A stretch of 16,511 bases of DNA from an uncultured Chloroflexota bacterium (lineage in GTDB: Bacteria; Chloroflexota; Dehalococcoidia; CAUJGQ01), in the NCBI GenBank assembly GCA_937879875.1, contig CALFMN010000055.1, forward strand, positions 1 to 16,511, given 5' to 3'. The notes under the pieces were generated by a model. That model saw only the letters and a program-made list of their open reading frames with translations, did not search any database and was not told where the DNA came from. This document shows positions 1 to 6,753 of the stretch, piece by piece (within the stretch, counting starts at the first letter, position 1; each line of letters opens with the position of its first letter). Position numbers and translations under genes: made by a program.

Positions 1-676
1 GGGGCGCGCCCTGCGCCACGGCAGCCCCGCGCCCGCCCCCGTGCCGCGCGGGGGCGCCGCCCGTGCCCCGCCGCAGGTGCCGGCCGCGGGTGTGCGCTGG
101 CTGCCGGCGCTGGCCGCCGGCTGGCCCACGCACGCGATCGCCCGCGACGGCCAGAGCGGGCGCGGCGCGCCCGCGCGTGGAGCAGGCAGGGGCCGCTGGC
201 CTGGCGCGCACGGGCACGCCGGGCACGGTGCCTGCCGCGGTCCCGGCGCGCCTGGCGCGGGCCCGCGCACCGGACGGTGCGGCACGGGCGCCGGGAGCAG
301 CGGCGGGCCCGGCGGCTCAGCGCCGCTGCCGCGCGGGCCGGGCTGCCGGCCGCCCATGCCGGGCCGGGCGTGCCGGACAGCGCTCTGCTCGCAGCCGCAC
401 GGCGGCGCGGCAGCCAGCGCCCACGGGCGGAGCGCGCAGCCGGGGCCGTGGGGGCTCGCGATGACCTGCGGCGAGGAGCGGCGCCGTAGCCGCCCGGGCG
501 GCGCGGCCCAGACCGCCGGCGTGCGCCGGCCCAGCGCGCGGCAGCGCCGGCCGCAGCCGCCGCGCAAGCGGCTGCGCCGCACAGCCCGCCGCCGCACGGC
601 CGGCGGGGATGCGTCCTGTCTCCTCCGCGGGCTCCACGCCAGTGCGATGCGTTTGCCCTGGGGCAGACGGCTACCT
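1..676. other. Very GC-rich tract with no credible gene
   Basis: This stretch consists almost entirely of G and C and is rich in short GCCGGC, GGCCGG and GCGCGC words. Several frames stay open on both strands, but their translations are monotonous Ala/Arg/Gly/Pro strings with no recognisable domain. Such open frames are expected by chance when stop codons are rare. I see no ribosome binding site followed by protein-like sequence. It lies directly upstream of a decayed IS66 transposase, so it may be eroded mobile-element or other non-functional DNA. That is inference, because no IS66 N-terminal motif could be read here. Confidence 0.5.
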
Positions 677-712
677 GTGGAGTCAAAGTAGCGGGTGGAG
701 TCAAAGTAGCGG
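677..712. repeat. Perfect 18-bp tandem duplication
   Basis: The unit GTGGAGTCAAAGTAGCGG occurs at 677-694 and again at 695-712 with no mismatch. Each copy carries a TAG stop in the frame of the transposase remnant downstream (689-691 and 707-709). The unit is richer in A and T than its surroundings. It sits immediately upstream of where IS66 similarity starts and may mark an old element edge or a slippage event. Its function is unknown. Confidence 0.85.
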
Positions 713-1352
713 GGCGCTGCGCGACTTCCGCCGGGCAGGCGCCAGAAGCAGAGGGTGGACGACCTATTGGGGGAGCCGTTTGCGGGCGTGCTGGGGACCG
801 CCTGCTCTGCGGCCTACGACCATTACCCCGGCCCCCACCACCGCTGCTGGGTCCATCTGCTGCGAGCCATCGGCGAACTGGGGCGCCAGCAGCCGGCGGA
901 CGCGGGCGTGGTGCGGGGGCACGAGCAGTACGGCGCCTCTATGACCTGGCGCAGAGTGATCCTCGGCCGCCGACCGGACGCGGTGCGGGGGCGCAAGTGC
1001 CCTGGCGCCGGCGGCAGCCGCGGCGCGCTGAGGAGGCTCGCCAACGGGTGTGCGACCGGTTCGTGGGGCAACGGAGCCGCAGCGGGGGCTGTGCGAGCGG
1101 GTGCAGAAGGACCGACCCGCGCGGTTCACCTTCCTCGCGGACCCGCGCATGCCGGCCGACAACCATGCCGCCGAGCGCAGCCTGCGGCCCATCGCGGGGC
1201 GGCGCACGATCTCGGGCGGGACGCGGTCGGCAGCTGACAGTCTACCGCGGACGGTCTTCGGGACGCTGGTGGAGACCTTCCACGCCCAGGGCAAGCACCT
1301 CCTCGACGCCTGGACCGCCCGCCTTCGCACTTCTGCCCTCGCCCCGGTCTGA
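710..1352 (+). pseudogene. Decayed IS66-family transposase, C-terminal part
   Basis: Three reading frames must be joined to follow the similarity. From 755 to about 936 the second frame reads LLGEPFAGVL, AAYDHYPGPHHRCWVHLLR and IGEL, matching the DDE-domain core of IS66 transposases (usual form SDxYAAYxHYPGxHQRCWxHLLRD). Near 937 the first frame continues with LYDLAQSDP. From about 1050 the third frame reads CERVQKDRPARFTFLADP, then PADNHAAERSLRPI and ISGGTRSA, which are the hallmark IS66 C-terminal motifs, and ends at TGA 1350-1352. The expected aspartate before AAYDHY is replaced (TACSAAYDHY), the N-terminal half is missing, and at least two frameshifts are needed, so the gene cannot encode an active enzyme. 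Flanking inverted repeats and the usual IS66 accessory genes (tnpA, tnpB) were not found. The assignment to IS66 is firm; the exact boundaries are not. Confidence 0.85.
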
Positions 1353-1400
1353 ACAGGGACGATCACTCGCGGCGCGGCGCGTAGTTCGGAGCATCGGGAG

Positions 1401-1426
1401 TATCATAGGAGCGTTCTGCGAAGGAG
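1401..1426 (+). promoter_or_regulatory. Possible -10 box and clear RBS for the Rieske gene
   Basis: TATCAT at 1401-1406 matches the sigma-A -10 consensus at five of six positions. AAGGAG at 1421-1426 lies 8 bases before the ATG at 1435 and supports that start. No convincing -35 box is seen 16-18 bases upstream of the -10, so the promoter part is tentative while the ribosome binding site is strong. Confidence 0.4.
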
Positions 1427-1434
1427 CGCCGTCG

Positions 1435-2721
1435 ATGCTGACCCGCGACGAGAACGAGCTGCTGACCCGCACCAATCGCGGTACGCCGATGGGCGAGTAC
1501 CTGCGCCGCTACTGGCAGCCGGTGCTGCTCGAAAGCGAGTTGCCGCGGGCCGACTGCCCGCCGGTGCGCGTCAAGCTGATGGGCGAGGAGCTGGTCGCCT
1601 TCCGCGACTCGAGCGACCGCATCGGCCTGCTGGACGAGTACTGCCCGCACCGCCGCACCAGCCTCTACTGGGGCCGCAACGAAGCGTGCGGCCTGCGCTG
1701 CGTGTATCACGGCTGGAAGTTCGACGTCGAAGGCCACTGTGTGGACATGCCCAACGAGCCGGCCGAGTACGGCTTCAAGGAGCGTGTCTTCACCACGGCC
1801 TATCCGGCGCGCGCGTGGGGCGGTCTGATCTGGGCCTATCTCGGCCCGCGCGGCGCCGACGAGGCGCTGCCGCCGCTGCCGGAGTTCGAATGGGCCGTCG
1901 TGCCCGCGAACCAGCGCTTCGTCTCCAAGCGGCTGCAGGAGAGCAACTACCTGCAGGCGGTCGAAGGCGGTATCGATTCGAGCCACGTCTCCTTCCTGCA
2001 CAGCACGCTCAGCGCCGAGACGCACGTCTCCTCGACGCTCGGCCTGCAGTCCGCCTACATGTGGCGCGACAAGGCGCCGCGCTTCACCGTCAACCGCACC
2101 GACTACGGCCTGCTGATCGGCGCCCGGCGCGACGCCGAGGCCGATACCTACTACTGGCGCATCACGCAGTTCCTGCTGCCCACGGCGACGATCATCCCCG
2201 GCCCGATGAACGTGGACGCGCCCTACAACGGCCACTTCTGGACGCCGATCGACGACGACCACTGCTGGAACTTCAGCGTCTCCTGGCTGCCGGGCCGGCC
2301 GCTGACGGAACAGGAGCTGCAAGACCTGCAATCGGGCAACAGCATCCATGCCGGCGTCGACCAAAAGACGTTCCTGCCGATCCGCAACGCCCGCAACGAG
2401 TACCTGATCGACCGCGCGAAGCAGCAGCGCGACAGTTTCACCGGCATCGAGGGCGTGAGCGAGCAGGATTCGGCGGTGCAGGAGGCGATGGGCCGCATCG
2501 TCGACCGCAGCCGCGAGCATCTTGGCACGAGCGACACGGCGATCATCGCCGCGCGGCGCCTGCTGCTGCGCGAGGCGCGCGATCTGCAGCGCGAAGGCCG
2601 CGGCCCGGCGGCCGTGCAGCGTCCCGCGGCCTTCCGCGTGCGCTCCGCGTCGATGCTGCTGCGGCGAGACGTGTCGTACGAAGAGACGGTGAAAGACACG
2701 CTCACGGCGCCGGTACGATGA
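1435..2721 (+). CDS. Rieske [2Fe-2S] aromatic-ring oxygenase, alpha subunit type
   Basis: This 428-aa protein resembles the phthalate 4,5-dioxygenase / vanillate O-demethylase group of Rieske non-heme iron oxygenases. The N-terminus (NELLTRTNRGTPMGEYLRRYWQPV) is typical of that group. The Rieske cluster ligands are visible as C70-P-H72 and C89-x2-H92 (CVYHGWKFD). The mononuclear iron site is D181-x2-H184-x4-H189 (DSSHVSFLH), preceded by N171, the usual bridging region. The length fits the single-subunit (alpha3) class. An open frame extends upstream to 997, but ATG 1435 has AAGGAG 8 bases before it and begins the conserved family N-terminus. No ferredoxin or reductase partner lies nearby, so electrons must come from elsewhere. 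The substrate cannot be told from sequence. The stop overlaps the next gene by 4 bp. Confidence 0.93.
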   Translation: MLTRDENELLTRTNRGTPMGEYLRRYWQPVLLESELPRADCPPVRVKLMGEELVAFRDSSDRIGLLDEYCPHRRTSLYWGRNEACGLRCVYHGWKFDVEGHCVDMPNEPAEYGFKERVFTTAYPARAWGGLIWAYLGPRGADEALPPLPEFEWAVVPANQRFVSKRLQESNYLQAVEGGIDSSHVSFLHSTLSAETHVSSTLGLQSAYMWRDKAPRFTVNRTDYGLLIGARRDAEADTYYWRITQFLLPTATIIPGPMNVDAPYNGHFWTPIDDDHCWNFSVSWLPGRPLTEQELQDLQSGNSIHAGVDQKTFLPIRNARNEYLIDRAKQQRDSFTGIEGVSEQDSAVQEAMGRIVDRSREHLGTSDTAIIAARRLLLREARDLQREGRGPAAVQRPAAFRVRSASMLLRRDVSYEETVKDTLTAPVR

Positions 2722-3023
2722 CGACGGGGCCAAATCCCTCGCACGTGATCGCTGTCGAGGACTACGGCGAGGCGACGCTGCGCAACCTGATCGCGCATCT
2801 GGATGTCTCGCACTCGTTCGAGCACTGCATCTACCGCGAGTCGGAGCTGGACGCGGTCTGGCGGCTGCTGGACATCGCGCTCGAGCGCGGCGACGGCGCC
2901 GTCCTGCCACGCGAGCGCCTGCTGGAGCTGCGCGACGCCATCCACCAGGCGCACGACTTCGCCGCCGACGAGAAGCCACACGAAGCGGCGGCGCGGCTGC
3001 GTCGCGAGCTGCGGACAGTGTAG
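2718..3023 (+). CDS. Small protein of unknown function, 101 aa
   Basis: The ATG at 2718 overlaps the TGA of the oxygenase gene (ATGA), so translation is probably coupled; no independent Shine-Dalgarno is evident. The sequence is charged and mostly helix-forming, with a His/Glu-rich middle (HLDVSHSFEHCIYRE) and a C-terminal half rich in Arg, Glu and Ala (RLLELRDAIHQAHDF, HEAAARLRREL). There is no signal peptide, membrane segment or clear metal site. I do not recognise a family. The overlap suggests co-expression with the oxygenase, and it might be an accessory or interaction partner, but that is inference. Three bases separate it from the next gene. Confidence 0.75.
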   Translation: MTTGPNPSHVIAVEDYGEATLRNLIAHLDVSHSFEHCIYRESELDAVWRLLDIALERGDGAVLPRERLLELRDAIHQAHDFAADEKPHEAAARLRRELRTV

Positions 3024-3026
3024 CGC

Positions 3027-3713
3027 ATGGCCGGCGAGCTGCCGCTCGACTATCTGGAGATGGTACGGGACTACCTTCTGCATCCGCGCCCCACACCAAT
3101 GCCAGACGGCCGGAGTAAGCCGTCCGCCGGCCTGCGACTTGAGCCTGGGCTGACCGATGCCGAGTTCCAGCGTTTGGAGGACGATCTTGGCCTCCGGTTC
3201 CCGCCGGATCTGCGCTCGTTCCTACAGTTCATGTTGCCCGTGCACCCGGACTTTCCGGATTGGCGGAACGACGCCGAAAACGAGATTGAGGAGGATCAGC
3301 GCTGGCTTTTCAGCGGAATTTGGGGTGATATCGATGGCTACGACTACTTCGCTATGAACGACAGGCAAGAGTGGGAGCTCGTGCCGTGGCAGTGCCAGAC
3401 GCGGCAACCGAGCTGGGGGTCGGCGCCTCGGGAGCGGAACGCCGCATATGCCGCAGTCCGCGAACGGTTTCTCCGAGCGCCGCGCCTGATCCGGATCTTC
3501 GTGCATCGCTTCATCCCCGACACGCCGGCGGAATCTGGAAACCCGGTCTTCTCCGTGATGCAGACCGACATCATTCACTACGGCTTCGACCTGGCCGACT
3601 ACCTGCACAACGAGTTCGGCGTGCCGCGGCCGGCCTGGGCGGCCGATGAGCCGAGGTCGATCCCGTTCTGGGAAGGCATCGCCTTCGAGGAGGGCTTCAT
3701 TCGCAACTGGTAG
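3027..3713 (+). CDS. SMI1/KNR4 (SUKH) family protein
   Basis: This 228-aa protein carries the SMI1/KNR4 pattern. GLTDAEFQRLEDDLGLRFPPDLRSFLQ (about residues 40-66) is the typical N-terminal helix-and-FPPDL motif. It is followed by HPDFPDWRND, and by a C-terminal FSVMQTDIIHYGFDLADYL segment that recurs in bacterial members. SUKH proteins in bacteria are often immunity proteins against polymorphic toxins, or general protein-binding modules. No toxin gene is visible here, so no immunity role can be assigned. Its base composition is slightly less GC-rich than the flanking genes, which may hint at acquisition. The chosen ATG lies 3 bases after the previous stop; no strong ribosome binding site is seen, so coupled translation is likely. 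An in-frame ATG at 3060 is a weaker alternative. Confidence 0.88.
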   Translation: MAGELPLDYLEMVRDYLLHPRPTPMPDGRSKPSAGLRLEPGLTDAEFQRLEDDLGLRFPPDLRSFLQFMLPVHPDFPDWRNDAENEIEEDQRWLFSGIWGDIDGYDYFAMNDRQEWELVPWQCQTRQPSWGSAPRERNAAYAAVRERFLRAPRLIRIFVHRFIPDTPAESGNPVFSVMQTDIIHYGFDLADYLHNEFGVPRPAWAADEPRSIPFWEGIAFEEGFIRNW

Positions 3714-3739
3714 CGCGAGCCGGCGCTCGCCCGCAGCCT

Positions 3740-3769
3740 CTCACCGATTCCTCATCAGCCGATGCTTAG
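3740..3769 (+). promoter_or_regulatory. Candidate response-regulator box: CTCA direct repeats
   Basis: CTCA occurs at 3740-3743 and 3751-3754, exactly 11 bp apart, within CTCACCGATTCCTCATCAG. GCTTAG follows at 3764-3769. OmpR/PhoB-class regulators normally bind direct repeats spaced about one helical turn. CTCATCANCCG (from 3751) recurs at 6108 in front of the next gene set, again as an 11-bp-spaced array. The site lies about 70-85 bases upstream of the response regulator start, so autoregulation is plausible. Binding is inferred. Confidence 0.5.
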
Positions 3770-3775
3770 CGTGAG

Positions 3776-3790
3776 TACGATGGCATCGTA
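3776..3790. promoter_or_regulatory. Short perfect palindrome upstream of the two-component operon
   Basis: TACGATG at 3776-3782 and CATCGTA at 3784-3790 form a perfect 7-bp inverted repeat around one central base. The left arm includes TACGAT, a four-of-six match to a -10 box. It lies 33 bases before the response regulator ATG and may be an operator or part of the promoter. A similar but shorter palindrome occupies the equivalent place upstream of 6209. Confidence 0.4.
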
Positions 3791-3823
3791 GTTTCGCTGC
3801 GCTTCATGCCTGATGAGGGAGAG

Positions 3824-4510
3824 ATGCCGGACCAGCCCTGCATCCTCGTGGTGGACGACGACGCCCGCATCGTCGCCTCGTTGCGGCGCGCCCTGATTTA
3901 TGACGGCTATCTGGTCGAGACGGCGGGCGATGGGCCGGCCGCGCTTGCCTGCGCCCGCGAGCGGCTGCCCGATCTGGTCGTGCTCGACGTGATGCTGCCC
4001 GGCATCGACGGCGTCGAGGTCTGCCGCCGCCTGCGCGACGACGGTGACGTACCGATCCTGATGCTCACCGCGCGCGACGCCACCGCCGACCGCGTGCGCG
4101 GCCTCGACAGCGGCGCCGACGACTACCTCGCCAAGCCCTTCGCCTACGAGGAGTTTTTGGCCCGCGCGCGCGCCTTGCTGCGCCGCCGCGCCCCGAAGGC
4201 AAACCCCGTCCTGCGCTACGCCGACCTGGCGCTGGACGCCGACGCGCGCGAGGTGCGGCGCGGCGAGCGGGCCGTTGCGCTTACGGCGCAGGAGTTCGAG
4301 TTGCTGCGCCTCTTCCTGCGCCACCCGCGCCAGGTGCTCACGCGCGACCAGATCCTCGAAGCCGCCTGGGGTTACGATTCGGAAGCTGTCAGCAACGTCG
4401 TCGATGTCTACGTCGGCTATCTGCGCCAGAAGCTCGAAGCCGGCGGCGAGCCGCGGCTGCTGCACACCGTGCGCGGCGTCGGCTACGTGCTGCGGGACGA
4501 GTCCGGATGA
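3824..4510 (+). CDS. OmpR-family response regulator (MprA-like)
   Basis: This 228-aa protein has a receiver domain (residues 5-118) and a C-terminal winged-helix DNA-binding domain (about 128-225). Receiver landmarks are the acidic pocket DDD (11-13), phosphoacceptor D55 (LVVLDVMLPG), T82 and K104 (YLAKPF). The output domain reads LTAQEFELLRLFLRHPRQVL and ends in HTVRGVGYVLR, as in MprA and PhoB relatives. An in-frame ATG at 3806 exists, but the ATG at 3824 gives the usual short N-terminus and has GAGG and AGGGAG just upstream. The kinase gene starts within its last codons (ATGA, 4507-4510), a classic coupled pair. It probably binds the CTCA repeats upstream of itself and of 6209. The stimulus is unknown. 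Confidence 0.95.
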   Translation: MPDQPCILVVDDDARIVASLRRALIYDGYLVETAGDGPAALACARERLPDLVVLDVMLPGIDGVEVCRRLRDDGDVPILMLTARDATADRVRGLDSGADDYLAKPFAYEEFLARARALLRRRAPKANPVLRYADLALDADAREVRRGERAVALTAQEFELLRLFLRHPRQVLTRDQILEAAWGYDSEAVSNVVDVYVGYLRQKLEAGGEPRLLHTVRGVGYVLRDESG

Positions 4511-5952
4511 CGATCCGCCTGCGCATCGCCCTGTTCGCGGCGGGCGTCGTCTTCGTCGCGGTGGCGCTGTTCGGCGTGCTGCTTTACGCGCTCGCGGCCC
4601 ACGGCGGCCGCGCCAGCCAGGACCAGGCGCTCTCGCTGCGCGGCCAGCAGATCGCCACATTTCTGACCTTCGCTCGGCCCGAGGATCTGGCCGCGGCGCG
4701 CAGCGGTCCGCCGCTCGACCTCGCCACCAGCGAGGATACCTTCACCGAGGCGCTCTCGCCGGACGGCGCCGTGCTCTACAGCAACGGCCGGCTCAACGGC
4801 GCCACGCCCGTCGTGCCGCAGAGCGCGCTCGCCACGGCCTCGGCGAAGGGCTACGCCCTCGCGACGATTGCGCCGCAGAAGGGCGTGACGCTGCGCCTGT
4901 ACGTGCAGCGCTACGCGCGGTCCGGCGGGCTGGCCAGCGGCTACGCCGTCGCCGGACAGTCGATGCGCCTGCGCAACAAGCAGCTCGGCGGCCTGCGCGG
5001 TCTGCTCGTGATCTCGGCTCTGGTCACGCTGGTCGCCGCGCTGGCAGCCTGCTGGTTCGTGGCGGGGCGGGCGCTCAAACCGCTCGACAGGCTGACGCGT
5101 ACGGCCGACGAGATCGGCGCGACGGAAGACCTCTCGCGGCGCATGCCGCCGCACCGCAGGAAGGACGAAGTCGGACGCCTTTCGGCCAGCTTCGACCGCA
5201 TGTTGAGGCGATTGGAGGAGGCGCAGGGCCGGCTGAAAGACGCCTACGCGAAGCTGGCACGGGCGTTGGAGGCGCAGAAGCGCTTCGTCGCCGACGCCTC
5301 GCACGAGCTGCGCACGCCGCTCACCACGATCCGCAACAACGCCGGTTTTCTCAAGCAACATCCCGGCGGCGACCCTGCCGACCGCACTGCCGCGCTCGAC
5401 GACATCGCCGCCGAGAGCGAGCGCATGAGCCGCCTCGTGCAGGATTTGCTGACGCTGGCCCGCGCCGACGCCGGCTACCACCTTGAAAAGGCGCCGGCCG
5501 ACCTTGCAGCGCTCGCCCGCGACGTTTGCCGCCAGGCGCAGCGGCTGCACCCCGCGCGGGCGATCGCGCTGCGCGACGGCGGTTCCCTGCCGGTCGTGGC
5601 CAGCGCCGATGCGATCACGCAGCTCCTGTGGATCTTCCTGGACAACGCCGTCAAACACACGCCCAACGGGAGTCGCATCGGCGTCGAGCTTGCACAGACC
5701 GGCGACCGAGTGCGCCTCGCCGTCTCGGACGCGGGGCCGGGCATTCCCGACGGTGAGCTGCCGCGCATCTTCGAGCGCTTCGTGCAGGCCGATCCGGCGC
5801 GGTCGCAGGGCGGCGCCGGGCTCGGCCTCGCCATTGCCCGCTGGATCGCCGAAGAGCACGGCGGCTCCGTCTCGGCAAGCAACAATCCCACCGGCGGCGC
5901 CACCTTCAGCGCCGAGCTGCCCCTCGCCGAGGCCTCCGAACCGGGTTCCTGA
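4507..5952 (+). CDS. Membrane sensor histidine kinase (MprB-like)
   Basis: This 481-aa kinase is the partner of the preceding regulator. A first membrane helix spans about residues 7-30 and a second about 164-187. They enclose a roughly 130-residue extracytoplasmic sensor region of no recognised family. A HAMP linker follows (188-240, beginning GRALKPLDRLTRTADEIGA). The dimerisation domain carries the phosphorylated histidine H266 in SHELRTPLTT. The ATPase domain shows the N box with N380 (LDNAVKHT), the G1 box from D408 (DAGPGIPD), the F box (RIFERF) and the G2 box (GGAGLGLAIAR). All catalytic motifs are intact. The signal is unknown; the downstream gene set of membrane and exported proteins suggests an envelope or metal cue, which is inference. 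Confidence 0.95.
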   Translation: MTIRLRIALFAAGVVFVAVALFGVLLYALAAHGGRASQDQALSLRGQQIATFLTFARPEDLAAARSGPPLDLATSEDTFTEALSPDGAVLYSNGRLNGATPVVPQSALATASAKGYALATIAPQKGVTLRLYVQRYARSGGLASGYAVAGQSMRLRNKQLGGLRGLLVISALVTLVAALAACWFVAGRALKPLDRLTRTADEIGATEDLSRRMPPHRRKDEVGRLSASFDRMLRRLEEAQGRLKDAYAKLARALEAQKRFVADASHELRTPLTTIRNNAGFLKQHPGGDPADRTAALDDIAAESERMSRLVQDLLTLARADAGYHLEKAPADLAALARDVCRQAQRLHPARAIALRDGGSLPVVASADAITQLLWIFLDNAVKHTPNGSRIGVELAQTGDRVRLAVSDAGPGIPDGELPRIFERFVQADPARSQGGAGLGLAIARWIAEEHGGSVSASNNPTGGATFSAELPLAEASEPGS

Positions 5953-6021
5953 GCGAACGCTGCTCCCCGAGCCATGCCAGCCGGACGCCATCCGGACTGC
6001 CCGACGCTGGATCGCCCATCG

Positions 6022-6073
6022 CTCCCATAGCGTCCGCGATCAGCTCGCGGTCTGCGAACCGCGTGTATGGGAG
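6022..6073. repeat. Nested inverted repeat after the kinase gene
   Basis: CTCCCATA (6022-6029) pairs with TATGGGAG (6066-6073). Inside it CCGCGA (6034-6039) pairs with TCGCGG (6045-6050) across a 5-base loop. A smaller hairpin CCGGA/TCCGG lies upstream at 5981-5995. No T-run follows, so intrinsic termination is not shown. The arrangement, followed by a GA-rich strand (AGGGGGAGTGAGGG), resembles the palindromic intergenic repeats common in some high-GC genomes. It may end the two-component transcript or be a mobile palindromic unit. Confidence 0.5.
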
Positions 6074-6107
6074 AGTGGCGAGGGGGAGTGAGGGTCGCCT
6101 GCAATCT

Positions 6108-6144
6108 CTCATCAACCGCTCACGATCCGCTTAGGCCGCGCTCA
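6108..6144 (+). promoter_or_regulatory. Four-unit 11-bp-phased CTYA array, candidate response-regulator operator
   Basis: CTCA at 6108, CTCA at 6119, CTTA at 6130 and CTCA at 6141 are each exactly 11 bp apart. The first unit lies in CTCATCAACCG, which matches CTCATCAGCCG upstream of the two-component operon (3751-3761) at ten of eleven positions. Same-face direct repeats of this spacing are the classic binding pattern of OmpR/PhoB regulators. The array ends 64 bases before the ATG at 6209. I infer that the neighbouring regulator controls this promoter. Confidence 0.6.
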
Positions 6145-6154
6145 CCGGCCGGCT

Positions 6155-6168
6155 CGACAGTAATGTCG
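6155..6168. promoter_or_regulatory. Short inverted repeat between operator array and gene start
   Basis: CGACA (6155-6159) and TGTCG (6164-6168) are inverted around GTAA. The element lies 40 bases before the ATG at 6209, close to where the larger TACGATG/CATCGTA palindrome sits before the response regulator. Its short arms make chance occurrence possible. Confidence 0.25.
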
Positions 6169-6208
6169 TGAGGTCCGAACCAACGGGCGCTACGACGGAG
6201 CGACGGCG

Positions 6209-6691
6209 ATGAACGAACACGCGATCGCACGGCGGAACGACGATGCAGACCGGTCGGCAATCATCTTTGTGCTGCTGCTGTTGCAGGCCGCGATCGGCGC
6301 GCTCGAAACGCTGGTTGAGCTGGCACTGGCCGGCGCTGCGCCGATTGGTGCAGCCGTCGGGCTGTTCTCGGCAATACTGACCGTTTCACTCATCGTCGTC
6401 GCGGCCGGGGTGGTGCGTGGTTGGCGCTGGGCGCGGATCGCCGCCACGGTCTTCGAAGGGCTGGTGCTGACGGGCGCAGGGCTGCGCCTGCTGCTGCGGC
6501 ACGGCACCAGCAACGGCCTGGTCTGGCTGCTGACCGACGTGGCGCTGCCGATCGCCGTGATCGACCTGCTCTGGATTCGCTTCGGCGCGGCCAGGTCCGC
6601 GTGGGAGCGCCCCGTCGCCGAGCAGAAGGCCGGCACACGAGTCGCGGCGCCGCGGCCGATCGGCGGGTCGCGCCCGGCGCCGATGGTCTAG
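6209..6691 (+). CDS. Four-helix membrane protein of unknown function
   Basis: This 160-aa protein has four predicted membrane helices at about residues 16-40, 44-68, 73-95 and 102-125. The N-terminus is polar and the Arg/Ala/Pro-rich tail probably lies in the cytoplasm. I do not recognise a named family; the layout resembles small DoxX-like or general four-helix membrane proteins, but no diagnostic motif is seen. The start is supported by GGAG at 6197-6200, 8 bases upstream. The phased CTCA array lies upstream, so it is probably the first gene of a set controlled by the adjacent two-component system. The next gene follows after 62 bases. Confidence 0.85.
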   Translation: MNEHAIARRNDDADRSAIIFVLLLLQAAIGALETLVELALAGAAPIGAAVGLFSAILTVSLIVVAAGVVRGWRWARIAATVFEGLVLTGAGLRLLLRHGTSNGLVWLLTDVALPIAVIDLLWIRFGAARSAWERPVAEQKAGTRVAAPRPIGGSRPAPMV

Positions 6692-6753
6692 CGGCCTGAG
6701 TTGCGGATACAGCGCCGGTCTCTTCCCCACCGGCCGGCGCATGAGGTGATGTC

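Noticed and set aside
41..691. 216-codon open frame in the GC-rich tract
   Set aside because: The translation is Gly/Ala/Pro/Arg repetition, other frames are equally open, and no ribosome binding site or domain is seen.
1363..3099. 578-codon open frame on the - strand across the Rieske gene
   Set aside because: It is the antisense shadow of a gene with clear family motifs; its translation is Arg/Ala/Val-rich without domains, as expected in GC-rich DNA.
3806..3823. Upstream ATG for the response regulator
   Set aside because: It lies before the purine-rich ribosome binding site used by ATG 3824 and adds residues not usual in the family.
4483..5991. 502-codon open frame on the - strand across the sensor kinase gene
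   Set aside because: It is a shadow of the kinase, whose H, N, G1, F and G2 boxes are all present on the + strand.
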